Shown here: piece after piece, positions 5,274-11,772 of the stretch
How positions within the stretch are numbered: position 1 is the stretch's first letter
How the letters are laid out: each line of letters begins with the position of its first letter
Assembly (NCBI GenBank): GCA_023391905.1
Contig: JAEWAD010000545.1
Span: 1-13,926, forward strand
DNA length: 13,926 nucleotides
Direction of reading: 5' to 3'
Source: Pseudomonadota bacterium
Lineage (GTDB): Bacteria; Pseudomonadota; Alphaproteobacteria; Rhizobiales; Kaistiaceae
Program-made: the position numbers and the translations under genes
The notes under the pieces: model-generated
Told to the model about the DNA's origin: nothing
Databases searched by the model: none
What the model saw: the letters and a program-made list of their open reading frames with translations, nothing else

Positions 5274-5816
5274 ATGTCAGCATCAAGGTTCGTCGCGATT
5301 ATGATGGGATCGGCACTCATCGCATTCGGCGTCTCGCAATTGAGAGCTGCGCCTCCCAGGATCCCGGCTGCGGAGGAGTTCATCAACCGAGCCGGTATAG
5401 CTGGCATCTTCGAAGTGAGAGCAGCGCGGTTGGCTCTAGAGCGAGCCCAAAATCCCGAACTCCGGGCATTCGCCGCCACAATGATCCATGATCACACCGA
5501 TACCGGGGAAGAATTGAGAAAGGTCGCAGGCGACTTCCCCGTTCCGACGGCCCTGGATAGCGAGCATCAGGCTTTGGTCGATGAGCTCAACGCCACCTCA
5601 TCGACGACTTTCGACGCGACCTATTGGAAGCAACAGGTTGATGCCCACAAGGAGGCCGTATCGCTGTTCACCCTGTTTTCGACCGAAGGCGAAAACGGAG
5701 CCATCAAGGGCTTCGCTGCAAAGACGCTGCCGATACTCCAAAGACATCAGGATATGCTGGGTAGGCTTGCCAAGGCGGTCGATCCGGAAAGCTCTGGTGC
5801 GCCCTCAGCTCCCTAA
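5274..5816 (+). CDS. DUF4142 periplasmic protein
   Basis: 180 aa from MSASRFVAIMMGSALIAFGV, which gives a proper signal peptide (about 1-26); the frame is open upstream but those starts would bury the signal sequence. The mature part is all-helical and shows the DUF4142 pattern: FINRAGIAGIFEVRAARLAL (36-55), ELRAFAATMIHDHTDTGEEL (62-81), a mid-helix with YWKQQVDAHKEAVSLF (117-132), and a closing AAKTLPILQRHQDML (148-162). These ferritin-like four-helix proteins are periplasmic or outer-membrane anchored and are frequent members of the alphaproteobacterial general stress regulon; their biochemistry is unknown. The His/Asp/Glu residues (His72, Asp73, His74, His125) could bind metal, but that is not established. 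It lies 141 bases before katE on the same strand, which has its own promoter. Confidence 0.92.
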   Translation: MSASRFVAIMMGSALIAFGVSQLRAAPPRIPAAEEFINRAGIAGIFEVRAARLALERAQNPELRAFAATMIHDHTDTGEELRKVAGDFPVPTALDSEHQALVDELNATSSTTFDATYWKQQVDAHKEAVSLFTLFSTEGENGAIKGFAAKTLPILQRHQDMLGRLAKAVDPESSGAPSAP

Positions 5817-5865
5817 GGAAGAGAATGCGATCCGAATGGGTCAACGCCTTCTCGCGATTGCGTGG

Positions 5866-5891
5866 GGAACACAAATCCGTTCGACATCGTT
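5866..5891 (+). promoter_or_regulatory. EcfG promoter of katE, perfect match
   Basis: GGAAC (5866-5870), 17 bases, CGTT (5888-5891). Both boxes are exact. It lies between the DUF4142 stop and the katE ATG and contains the alternative GTG start region of katE, so the shorter catalase start is right. The implied leader is about 60 bases. Confidence 0.8.
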
Positions 5892-5957
5892 GGTTCTCAC
5901 AAGCCTCGCGCCCAGGCCCGAGAGCAGCTTCCGTTGCACGACAATCCGGAGGATGAG

Positions 5958-8063
5958 ATGAACAGCCAACGTCTGCCTAAGTCAGCAGCGCCGGGGCGAA
6001 GCCAAAGTACCGGCGGAAACGGCGGAGAGACCCACCAGATCGCCGGCGACGGTTTCGCCCAACTCACCACCCAACAGGGCACTCCCGTCGCCGACGACCA
6101 GAACACCCTTCGCCAAGGCAGTCGCGGACCCGCGCTGATCGAAGACTTCCACTTCCGGGAAAAGATCTTCCATTTCGACCATGAGCGGATCCCCGAACGG
6201 GTCGTTCATGCCAGAGGCTACGGAGCGCATGGCTACTTCGAGACCTATGAATCCCTCGCCGATCTGACGCGCGCAGATATCTTTCAGCGCGCCGGCGAGC
6301 AGACGCCCGTCTTTGTGCGGTTCTCCACGGTCGCGGGCAACAAGGGATCTTTCGATCTCGCTCGCGACGTCCGCGGCTTCGCCGTGAAGTTCTATACCAA
6401 GGAGGGCAACTGGGATCTCGTCGGCAACAACATCCCGGTCTTCTTCATCCAGGATGCGATCAAGTTTCCCGATCTCGTCCACGCCGTGAAGCAGGAGCCC
6501 GATCGCGGCTTTCCTCAGGCCCAGAGCGCGCACGACAATTTCTGGGATTTCGTGTCGCTGATGCCGGAATCCCTTCACATGATCATGTGGATCATGTCGG
6601 ACCGCGCCATTCCGCGCTCCTTCCGCTTCATGGAGGGATTCGGCGTTCATACCTTCCGGCTCGTGAACGCTGCCGGCGACGACAAGTTCGTCAAGTTTCA
6701 CTGGAAGCCGAAGCTCGGCCTCCAATCGGTGATCTGGAACGAAGCGGTCAAGATCAACGGCGCCGATCCAGACTTCCACCGTCGCGACCTCTGGAACGCC
6801 ATTCAGAGCGGCGCGTATCCCGAATGGGAGCTCGGCCTGCAGATCTTCGACCAGGCGTTCGCCGACGGGTTTGATTTCGACGTTCTCGACGCCACCAAGA
6901 TCATCCCCGAAGAGCTGGTGCCCATCCGTCGCGTCGGCCGGCTCGTCCTGAACCGCATGCCGGAGAATTTCTTCGCCGAGACGGAGCAGGTCGCGTTCAT
7001 GACGCAGAATGTGGTGCCGGGGATCGACTTCTCGAACGATCCGCTGCTGCAGGGCAGGAATTTCTCGTATCTGGACACCCAGCTCAAGCGGCTCGGCGGG
7101 CCGAACTTCACTCATCTCCCGATCAACGCGCCCAAATGCCCGTTCCATCACTTTCAGCAGGATGGGCACATGGCGTTCCACAATCCGCGCGGCCGCGCCA
7201 ATTACGAACCTAATTCCTGGGGCCAGAGCGAAGGCGGACCGCGCGAAGCTCCCCAGCAGGGCTTCCAGACGGTGGCACAACCAGCCGAAGGGCCGAAAGT
7301 CCGCTTGCGTCCCGAGAGCTTTGCCGACCACTACAGCCAAGCCAACCAGTTCTACCGGAGCCAGACCGCCGTCGAGCAGAAGCACATCGCGCAGGCGCTC
7401 GTGTTCGAGCTCAGCAAATGCGCCCGGCCAGAGATCCGCGAACGAGTTGTCTCGCACCTGATGAATATCGACGTCGGCCTCGCGGAACAGGTCGCTGAAG
7501 GGCTCGGTCTCGCCAAGCTGCCGGCGGGGGCACCACCTGCGGCGAAGCCGAAATCCGACCTGCCTCCGTCCGATCCGCTCAGCATTCTGAAGAATGGCCC
7601 GGCGAGCTTCGGCGGGAGAAAGCTCGGAATCCTTCTGACCGACGGCGTCGACGAGGCGCTCCTGCAAGCGCTGGAAAAGGCCGTCGCAGAAAGCGGCGCA
7701 ACGTCCGAACGCATCGCTCCGACGGTGGGCGGGGTGACGGGAAGCGCGGGCACCGCCCTGCCCGCCCAGCACAAAATCGACGGCGGTCCCTCGGTCCTCT
7801 TCGACGCGGTAGCTCTGTTGGTCAGCGGAACGGGCATTGAGCCCCTTCTCTCGATGCCGGCGGCGCGGGATTTCGTGGCCGATGCTTTCGCGCACTACAA
7901 GCTTTGTGGCTACACGGAGCCGGCGACCTCCCTGTTCGACAAGGCAGGCCTTCCCGAGACGCTCGACAAAGGGTTTGTTCCACTGCGGACGCCAGCGGAT
8001 TGTTCCGGCTTCCTCGAAGGGTGCGCCGCGCTTCGGTTCTGGGAACGGACCGGCGCCGCGTAG
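5958..8063 (+). CDS. katE: Large-subunit monofunctional catalase (HPII/KatE type)
   Basis: 701 aa, decomposing H2O2 to water and oxygen in the cytosol as a haem tetramer. GGAGG precedes ATG 5958. Residues 1-40 are the loose N-terminal arm; the catalase core starts at ADDQNTLRQGSRGP (45-58). Catalytic His84 (RVVHARG), Asn157 (LVGNNIP) and the proximal haem ligand Tyr371 (GRNFSYLDTQ) align with His128, Asn201 and Tyr415 of E. coli HPII without any gap between them. The C-terminal flavodoxin/DJ-1-like domain (about 552-700, from GRKLGILLTDGVDEALLQAL) is present, so this is a clade 2 enzyme of normal length. One oddity: the position of HPII His392, which forms the covalent His-Tyr bond, is Met348 here. 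Regulated by the EcfG promoter at 5866-5891; the GFA gene follows after 29 bases. Confidence 0.97.
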   Translation: MNSQRLPKSAAPGRSQSTGGNGGETHQIAGDGFAQLTTQQGTPVADDQNTLRQGSRGPALIEDFHFREKIFHFDHERIPERVVHARGYGAHGYFETYESLADLTRADIFQRAGEQTPVFVRFSTVAGNKGSFDLARDVRGFAVKFYTKEGNWDLVGNNIPVFFIQDAIKFPDLVHAVKQEPDRGFPQAQSAHDNFWDFVSLMPESLHMIMWIMSDRAIPRSFRFMEGFGVHTFRLVNAAGDDKFVKFHWKPKLGLQSVIWNEAVKINGADPDFHRRDLWNAIQSGAYPEWELGLQIFDQAFADGFDFDVLDATKIIPEELVPIRRVGRLVLNRMPENFFAETEQVAFMTQNVVPGIDFSNDPLLQGRNFSYLDTQLKRLGGPNFTHLPINAPKCPFHHFQQDGHMAFHNPRGRANYEPNSWGQSEGGPREAPQQGFQTVAQPAEGPKVRLRPESFADHYSQANQFYRSQTAVEQKHIAQALVFELSKCARPEIRERVVSHLMNIDVGLAEQVAEGLGLAKLPAGAPPAAKPKSDLPPSDPLSILKNGPASFGGRKLGILLTDGVDEALLQALEKAVAESGATSERIAPTVGGVTGSAGTALPAQHKIDGGPSVLFDAVALLVSGTGIEPLLSMPAARDFVADAFAHYKLCGYTEPATSLFDKAGLPETLDKGFVPLRTPADCSGFLEGCAALRFWERTGAA

Positions 8064-8092
8064 CGTCGGCCATCGACAAGGGAGGCCATCCT

Positions 8093-8479
8093 TTGGACGA
8101 ACACAGAATCCGGCAAGGCGGTTGCCTCTGCGGGGCGGTTCGATACGAGGTCCGCGGCGCTCCAATCAAGTCGGGGGTTTGTCACTGTGCAGACTGTCGC
8201 AAGGCGACGGGCACGGCCTTTCTCGCCTATGCCGACTGGGATCCGAAGAACTTCGAATACTCGGGAACGATTCGTACCTTCAACGGGCGGAGCTTCTGCC
8301 CCGAATGCGGGTCGCGGCTGTTCAATCTCGGCCCCGATCAGGCTGAGATCTATATCGGCACGCTGGACAAGGCTCCATCGAACATTCCGCCCGACGCAGA
8401 GGCGTGGGTTGTCCGGCGCGAGCCTTGGCTTAAACCTCTGGCCGGACGGCCTCAATTCGACGGCGACCCCACATCGTGA
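8093..8479 (+). CDS. GFA family protein (glutathione-dependent formaldehyde-activating-like)
   Basis: 128 aa starting at TTG 8093, chosen because a strong GGGAGG lies seven bases upstream; the open frame continues 5' inside katE without a comparable site. The zinc-binding cysteines of the Mss4-like fold are complete: C11 and C13 (GGCLCGAVRYE), C30/C32/C35 (CHCADC), and C69/C72 (FCPECGSRLF). The family is named after a bacterial enzyme that condenses formaldehyde with glutathione, but most members have no shown activity. The close position behind katE (29 bases) suggests co-transcription under stress. It ends five bases from a convergent stop. Confidence 0.9.
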   Translation: MDEHRIRQGGCLCGAVRYEVRGAPIKSGVCHCADCRKATGTAFLAYADWDPKNFEYSGTIRTFNGRSFCPECGSRLFNLGPDQAEIYIGTLDKAPSNIPPDAEAWVVRREPWLKPLAGRPQFDGDPTS

Positions 8480-8484
8480 GGGGA

Positions 8485-8679
8485 TTAAATCTCGCGCCGA
8501 AGTGCGATCATTAGTCGACCCTGATCCGTCGGCCGCCAGACGTGGCCGTCCAATACGGCCAATCCCTCATCACGCAGGACAGCGAGATCGGCAGCCATGG
8601 TCGTGACGTCCAACCCCTCAACATCGAGGTCGATCGCGTGAAGCAAAATCCATTGTGAACGTGTGAGTGTGTGAGTCAC
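8485..8679 (-). CDS. Tiny winged-helix-like protein, paralogue of 809-994
   Basis: 64 aa from GTG 8679 with GAGAGGA about nine bases upstream; upstream in-frame starts give a low-quality N-terminus. The helical part LTRSQWILLHAIDLDVEGL (5-23) is followed by MAADLAVLRDEGLAVLDGHV (28-47) and WRPTDQGRLMIALRRE, which again resembles the second half of a winged-helix domain ending in the 'T..G' turn. It lines up with the protein at 809-994 with a two-residue gap. It lies 79 bases downstream of a two-helix gene on the same strand and may be co-transcribed with it. Function unknown. Confidence 0.6.
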   Translation of the reverse strand: MTHTLTRSQWILLHAIDLDVEGLDVTTMAADLAVLRDEGLAVLDGHVWRPTDQGRLMIALRREI

Positions 8680-8758
8680 GACTTTCGTCCTCTCACCGTC
8701 AATACTAACTCTGTGGCGGTGGGCTGGGGCCGACAACTCGGACAACCAAGCCTGCCTA

Positions 8759-8950
8759 TCATGGAGAGGGTGGTGGCTCCGCTTGGGCCGCGCGCAACTC
8801 TGCCGCAATGCGCTCCTCACTGCCACGAGCGAGAGAGATGACATCAACAATTGCTTTGGCGATTTGGAGTTCGTTGATGTCCGTGGCTCGCCGAGCCAGG
8901 TCGGTTAGCTCGACGGCGATTTTCTCTAGCTCGATGATACGATGCGGCAT
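8759..8950 (-). CDS. Small two-helix protein, copy 2 of 3
   Basis: 63 aa from the ATG at 8950, preceded by GGAGGGAG. Helix 1 about 4-21 (RIIELEKIAVELTDLARR), turn TDINE, helix 2 about 28-56 ending in a Pro-rich tail EPPPSP. It is nearly a copy of the protein at 3145-3339 in its first 41 residues, including the identical MPHRI start and ELEKIA. No signal peptide or cysteine; it is a candidate adaptor or coiled-coil dimer. Upstream lies an apparently empty stretch (8951-9217) in which I found no promoter of the EcfG type. Confidence 0.75.
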   Translation of the reverse strand: MPHRIIELEKIAVELTDLARRATDINELQIAKAIVDVISLARGSEERIAAELRAAQAEPPPSP

Positions 8951-9217
8951 CGGATCTCCCTCCTTCGCAGAAGAAGATAATGAGCATCGTGGCATCGGTT
9001 CAAGATAGTCAATAGACGTGCCAGACACCGGCGGTGATTTGGCTACTGCATTGCCACACGGTCATAGAGGACTGAAATCTAGTCACAGAGTCGAATTAGG
9101 TGTCAAATGCGAACCTTGCCGCCTTCTGGCTATGATGCAGCTTACTGTGCAGGCGAGAACGACGCCGATCATCCGGTCAGAGCTACCGCCTGCCTGGGCG
9201 GCCCGTCGCCACCGCCT
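8951..9217. other. Gene-free stretch
   Basis: 267 bases between the start of a two-helix gene and the stop of the CHRD gene. Open frames here are short or overlap the CHRD gene on the opposite strand. A possible weak stem GGCGG/CCGCC lies near 9200 past the CHRD stop without a U-tract. I see no recognisable gene or motif. Confidence 0.4.
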
Positions 9218-9649
9218 CTATTTAGTCACCTGCCCTCGCACTTCGCCATCGGGAAATTTGGCGGTGTGTAGGTTGAAGTAGAGCTTTCCAGCCTCCAGAT
9301 CCGCCACCTGACTGTCTGTCAAAGTCGCTGAGCCCTTGATAGGGCTGGTCAGTGCGCCCTTCACTGGAATAACGGGCGGTGCGTTCTCACCCGCAGCTGC
9401 GGGACCGTGAAAATGTGCCGCCGTTACGGGCCCAGTCAGATCCGTAAACGTGACGGTCCAACTCAGCGTCTTGTTGCCACTGTCGAATTCCACCATTGCG
9501 GTGCCCTGCCCCTTGCTGTCAGTGGGCGGCAATTCGGCCGCCCCTGTGAGGTCGGCCTTGTAAGCCACGGTTTGGGCTATTCCAGGCGTCGCGAGCGAGA
9601 GAAGTCCGACCGCAGCCGCAACAACAAAAGCCGTCGAAAATCTGGTCAT
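9218..9649 (-). CDS. Secreted CHRD domain protein
   Basis: 143 aa from MTRFSTAFVV, with AAGGGG before the ATG. The signal peptide spans about 1-26 (cleavage near GIAQ|TVAY). The mature protein is a single CHRD domain: KADLTGAAELPPTDSKGQGT (31-50), the strand LSWTVTFTDLTGPVTAAHFH (62-81), the HGPA turn (81-84), and the closing KLYFNLHTAKFPDGEVRGQV (122-141), which holds the conserved YFNLHT...GEVRGQ. CHRD domains are beta-sandwiches first named in chordin; bacterial versions are periplasmic or extracellular with an unknown role. A possible EcfG-like promoter with one mismatch lies at 9697-9721. Confidence 0.92.
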   Translation of the reverse strand: MTRFSTAFVVAAAVGLLSLATPGIAQTVAYKADLTGAAELPPTDSKGQGTAMVEFDSGNKTLSWTVTFTDLTGPVTAAHFHGPAAAGENAPPVIPVKGALTSPIKGSATLTDSQVADLEAGKLYFNLHTAKFPDGEVRGQVTK

Positions 9650-9678
9650 GATTGACCCCTTGTCACAAACGCATCGAC

Positions 9679-9960
9679 ATGACGCGCGCACACCCCAACG
9701 AACAGCCGACATATTCGATCCCCGAGGTGGACGCCGGCAGCTTGGTCAGCACCGACAAGCGCGTCATCGGTCGCGAGTACTGCAATGGCTTCAACCCGCC
9801 GCCAATGACGGCGAGCGCAGTGGGACGGAACTGCCGCGGCGGCCAGCCAGCCGTCGCCGAGGAAGAGCCCAGTATTTTGACGGACGAGACTCTCACGCCG
9901 GCGCCCGCTGGCGATCTGACGAGGTTTAGGATTCCCGATGCGGAAGCCAGCTCCAGATGA
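9679..9960 (+). CDS. Hypothetical protein, doubtful
   Basis: 93 aa from an ATG that lacks a clear ribosome site. The reading frame has high GC at third codon positions and a natural-looking composition: YSIPEVDAGSLVSTDKRVIG (12-31) and REYCNGFNPPP (32-42), then an acidic and Pro-rich tail. Two cysteines (35, 52), no signal peptide, no known domain. It diverges from the CHRD gene with 29 bases between starts, leaving little room for two promoters; the possible CHRD promoter would lie inside this frame. It could be real, a remnant, or a chance frame. Confidence 0.35.
   Translation: MTRAHPNEQPTYSIPEVDAGSLVSTDKRVIGREYCNGFNPPPMTASAVGRNCRGGQPAVAEEEPSILTDETLTPAPAGDLTRFRIPDAEASSR
9697..9721 (-). promoter_or_regulatory. 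Weak EcfG-like promoter candidate before the CHRD gene
   Basis: On the minus strand GGATC (9721-9717), 16 bases, CGTT (9700-9697). The -10 is exact, the -35 has one mismatch (T for A). The spacing to the CHRD ATG (9649) is about 48 bases. It fits the theme of the island, but a single site of this quality is weak evidence. Confidence 0.3.
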
Positions 9961-10025
9961 TCATCGGGGGCACGCCCACAGTTCGTCGCCGCAAGCCTGC
10001 TCGCTGGAACGAACGAGGTCGTCGA

Positions 10026-10208
10026 CTAGTCGTTCTTGGGCTCGACCACGGCGTGGCCTGATGCGTTGAGCGCGGCCTCACAACGCCTTGCCTCGTGCAA
10101 AGCCTCAATCAGATGGACAGCCAAATGGTATTCGCCCAAGGCCTCCGCTTCTTTAACGTAGATGGCCAACTGGCGAGACATTGCAGCGAGACGATCACTC
10201 CTGTTCAT
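10026..10208 (-). CDS. Small two-helix protein, copy 3 of 3 (divergent)
   Basis: 60 aa from the ATG at 10208, with AAGGAGG seven bases upstream. Helix 1 about 3-23 (RSDRLAAMSRQLAIYVKEAEA), turn LGEYH, helix 2 about 28-47 (LAVHLIEALHEARRCEAALN), then a short tail. The alternation of hydrophobic positions and the 'A..L.E..LA..LIEA...A' second helix match copies 1 and 2, though identity is low. It overlaps the end of the gene at 10195-10518 by 14 bases and its ribosome site lies within that gene, so translation is probably coupled. Function unknown. Confidence 0.65.
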   Translation of the reverse strand: MNRSDRLAAMSRQLAIYVKEAEALGEYHLAVHLIEALHEARRCEAALNASGHAVVEPKND

Positions 10209-10518
10209 CTCGGGCCTCCTTGGCAAACGCCACCCAGCTCAGCACAGCCACACCATCTTCACGATCGGGCTCTGGATTACGTTGACCGGCGAGCAACTCT
10301 GAAATGCAGCTGAGAGTTGATCTAGAGCGCTGCAGCGCGATGGTACCCTCGGCGAGGATCGCTGAGATAGGTTTTTCGGCGGAGCGCGAGGGTGCATTCG
10401 TGATGTCCTGTGCGTACCCAACGAAGCAAACGCCGTCTGTGAATAGGATCACGCCGTGCAGAGCTGACGCTGGACCAATGGTGCTCTTGGCGTTCCGCAC
10501 TATTTGACGTAGCGCCAA
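10195..10518 (-). CDS. Hypothetical protein coupled to the two-helix gene
   Basis: 107 aa from TTG 10518, the first possible start; only a weak AGG lies upstream, so an internal GTG seven codons in is possible. Residues 13-40 (TIGPASALHGVILFTDGVCF then VGYAQDIT) look like an alternating strand segment, residues 42-77 are helical (SAEKPISAILAEGTIALQRS and on), and the tail is acidic. I do not recognise the family. The four-base-scale overlap with the downstream ORF, including its ribosome site, strongly supports that this frame is translated. No promoter was identified in the 229-base region upstream. Confidence 0.55.
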   Translation of the reverse strand: MALRQIVRNAKSTIGPASALHGVILFTDGVCFVGYAQDITNAPSRSAEKPISAILAEGTIALQRSRSTLSCISELLAGQRNPEPDREDGVAVLSWVAFAKEARDEQE

Positions 10519-10709
10519 CGCCTGATCGCACCCACGCGCCCTTCCACTCCAGGTACAAGTCGGCTGAGCCTTGTATAGCTAAATTGAGCCACTGCTGAGG
10601 TGCTCGCGCCCAGACGGCAGTCCGCGCATTTTGTCCAGATTCTGGATGGAATTTTCATAAATTGTTAAGGCTCGTTGGCCAGTTTCCCTTGGCCGCCAGA
10701 CAGCATCCG

Positions 10710-10732
10710 TACAGAACATAATTCTGTAGAAT
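10710..10732. promoter_or_regulatory. Operator-like palindrome upstream of ialB
   Basis: TACAGAA (10710-10716) and TTCTGTA (10722-10728) are perfect inverted arms five bases apart. A second, overlapping palindrome ATTCTGTAGAAT covers 10721-10732. The pair lies 16-38 bases before the ialB ATG in an unusually AT-rich stretch, where a repressor would block transcription. The binding protein is unknown. Confidence 0.4.
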
Positions 10733-10747
10733 TCCAATGGAAACGTA

Positions 10748-11263
10748 ATGACAGGATCAATTACCGCGAAAGGTGCGTTCCTCGCAGGAGCAATCTGTAT
10801 AATTTCTAGTAGCGTTGCTGCGCAAACTCCAAGGATGATCCAATCTTATTCTGATTGGTCCCTATACACATACCCAAGCAACAAAGGAAAGATCTGCTTC
10901 GCGATGGCGACGCCGACGTCGCAGCGCCCTAACGGCGTGAACCGTGACCCCACCTATTTCATGGTAACCACCCGACCTGGAGAAAGAGTCAGCAACGAAG
11001 TCTCAGTTGAAATCGGTTACCCATTCAAGACAGGCTCATGCGCCACAGTGAATGTGGATGGTCAGAAATTCAGGCTCTTCACCCAAGGAGACGGCGCTTG
11101 GGTTGATGAACTCTCTGACGAGCAGCAGCTGGTCGCCGCCATGAGAGCGGGAAGCAAGATGTCAGTCCATGGCTTGTCGAAACGAGGCACGCACACCACC
11201 GACACCTATTCCCTGAAGGGCGTGTCGGCGGCACTGAGAGCGGCTGGCAACGCCTGTTCCTGA
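10748..11263 (+). CDS. IalB family (invasion-associated locus B-like) secreted protein
   Basis: 171 aa from ATG 10748 with GGAAA upstream. Residues 1-25 are a signal peptide (core FLAGAICIISSSVAA). The mature protein shows the IalB layout: DWSLYTYPSNKGKICFAMAT (36-55) with Cys50, the strand YFMVTTRPGERVSNEVSVEI (70-89), GYPFKTGSCATVNVDGQKF (90-108), and the C-terminal TDTYSLKGVSAALRAAGNAC (151-170) with Cys170. Four cysteines (17 in the signal, 50, 98, 170) leave possible disulphides in the mature form. IalB proteins are periplasmic or surface proteins common in alphaproteobacteria; in Bartonella the locus aids red-cell invasion, elsewhere the role is unknown. The 5' half is AT-richer than its neighbours, and a palindrome precedes it. 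Confidence 0.9.
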   Translation: MTGSITAKGAFLAGAICIISSSVAAQTPRMIQSYSDWSLYTYPSNKGKICFAMATPTSQRPNGVNRDPTYFMVTTRPGERVSNEVSVEIGYPFKTGSCATVNVDGQKFRLFTQGDGAWVDELSDEQQLVAAMRAGSKMSVHGLSKRGTHTTDTYSLKGVSAALRAAGNACS

Positions 11264-11278
11264 CTGAACCACAACATT

Positions 11279-11312
11279 CAGCTCCCCGCGCGGACCTTCG
11301 CGGGGAAGCTGG
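11279..11312 (+). terminator. Hairpin after ialB
   Basis: AGCTCCCCGCG (from 11280) pairs with CGCGGGGAAGCT (11299-11310) with one bulged A, around an eight-base loop. It begins 17 bases after the ialB stop. No U-tract follows, so termination is likely but not certain. Confidence 0.55.
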
Positions 11313-11375
11313 CACGTTGATGATGATGACAGAACGCCATACGCTCGATCAGACCCTCTCACCTAAGGTCCGAAC

Positions 11376-11756
11376 ATGGCATCTCACAGGGCTACGTGCG
11401 CCTGCAACCAGATGACGGTGGTATGCACTGGAGAACCAACGAGCGTTTCGCTTTGCCACTGCCTGGCATGCCAGAAGAGGACAGGGAGCCCGTTCGGAAT
11501 TGCCGCCTTTTTTGATAGAGCCCAGGTAGCCATATCGGGCGACAGCCAGGAGTTCACCCGGGCGTCCGACCGGGGTTTCGACGTCACCTTTCACTTCTGC
11601 CCCTGCTGCGGCTCAACCGTCTACTGGGAACCGCGACGCAAGCCCCAGTCTCTCGCAGTCGCGGTCGGCTGTTTTGCTGACCCATCCTTCAGTGCGCCTC
11701 GTCAAGCTGTCTATACAGAACACCAGCACCCATGGCTGGACGTCCAGATCGGTTGA
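11376..11756 (+). CDS. GFA family protein, second copy
   Basis: 126 aa from MASHRATCACNQMT, with AAGG eight bases upstream. The zinc cysteines are complete: C8 and C10 (CACN), C27/C29/C32 (CHCLAC), C75/C78 (FCPCCGSTVYW). Sequence outside the motifs differs from the copy at 8093-8479, so the two are old paralogues or separate acquisitions and not a recent duplication. Known members bind zinc in an Mss4-like fold; glutathione-formaldehyde chemistry has been shown for only some. It stands alone after the ialB hairpin and ends 16 bases from the convergent lysis cassette. Confidence 0.92.
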   Translation: MASHRATCACNQMTVVCTGEPTSVSLCHCLACQKRTGSPFGIAAFFDRAQVAISGDSQEFTRASDRGFDVTFHFCPCCGSTVYWEPRRKPQSLAVAVGCFADPSFSAPRQAVYTEHQHPWLDVQIG

Positions 11757-11772
11757 CGCACTCACATCGACA

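Noticed and set aside
5862..5957. Earlier GTG start for katE
   Set aside because: It lies inside the EcfG promoter at 5866-5891 and lacks a ribosome site, whereas ATG 5958 has GGAGG.
8042..8067. GGAAC-N17-CGTC at the end of katE as a promoter for the GFA gene
   Set aside because: The -10 has a mismatch at a strongly conserved T, and co-transcription with katE explains the gene well enough.
5982..8165. A 727-codon open frame on the minus strand opposite katE
   Set aside because: It is a shadow of katE caused by strong third-position GC bias; the product has no recognisable domain and katE is unambiguous.
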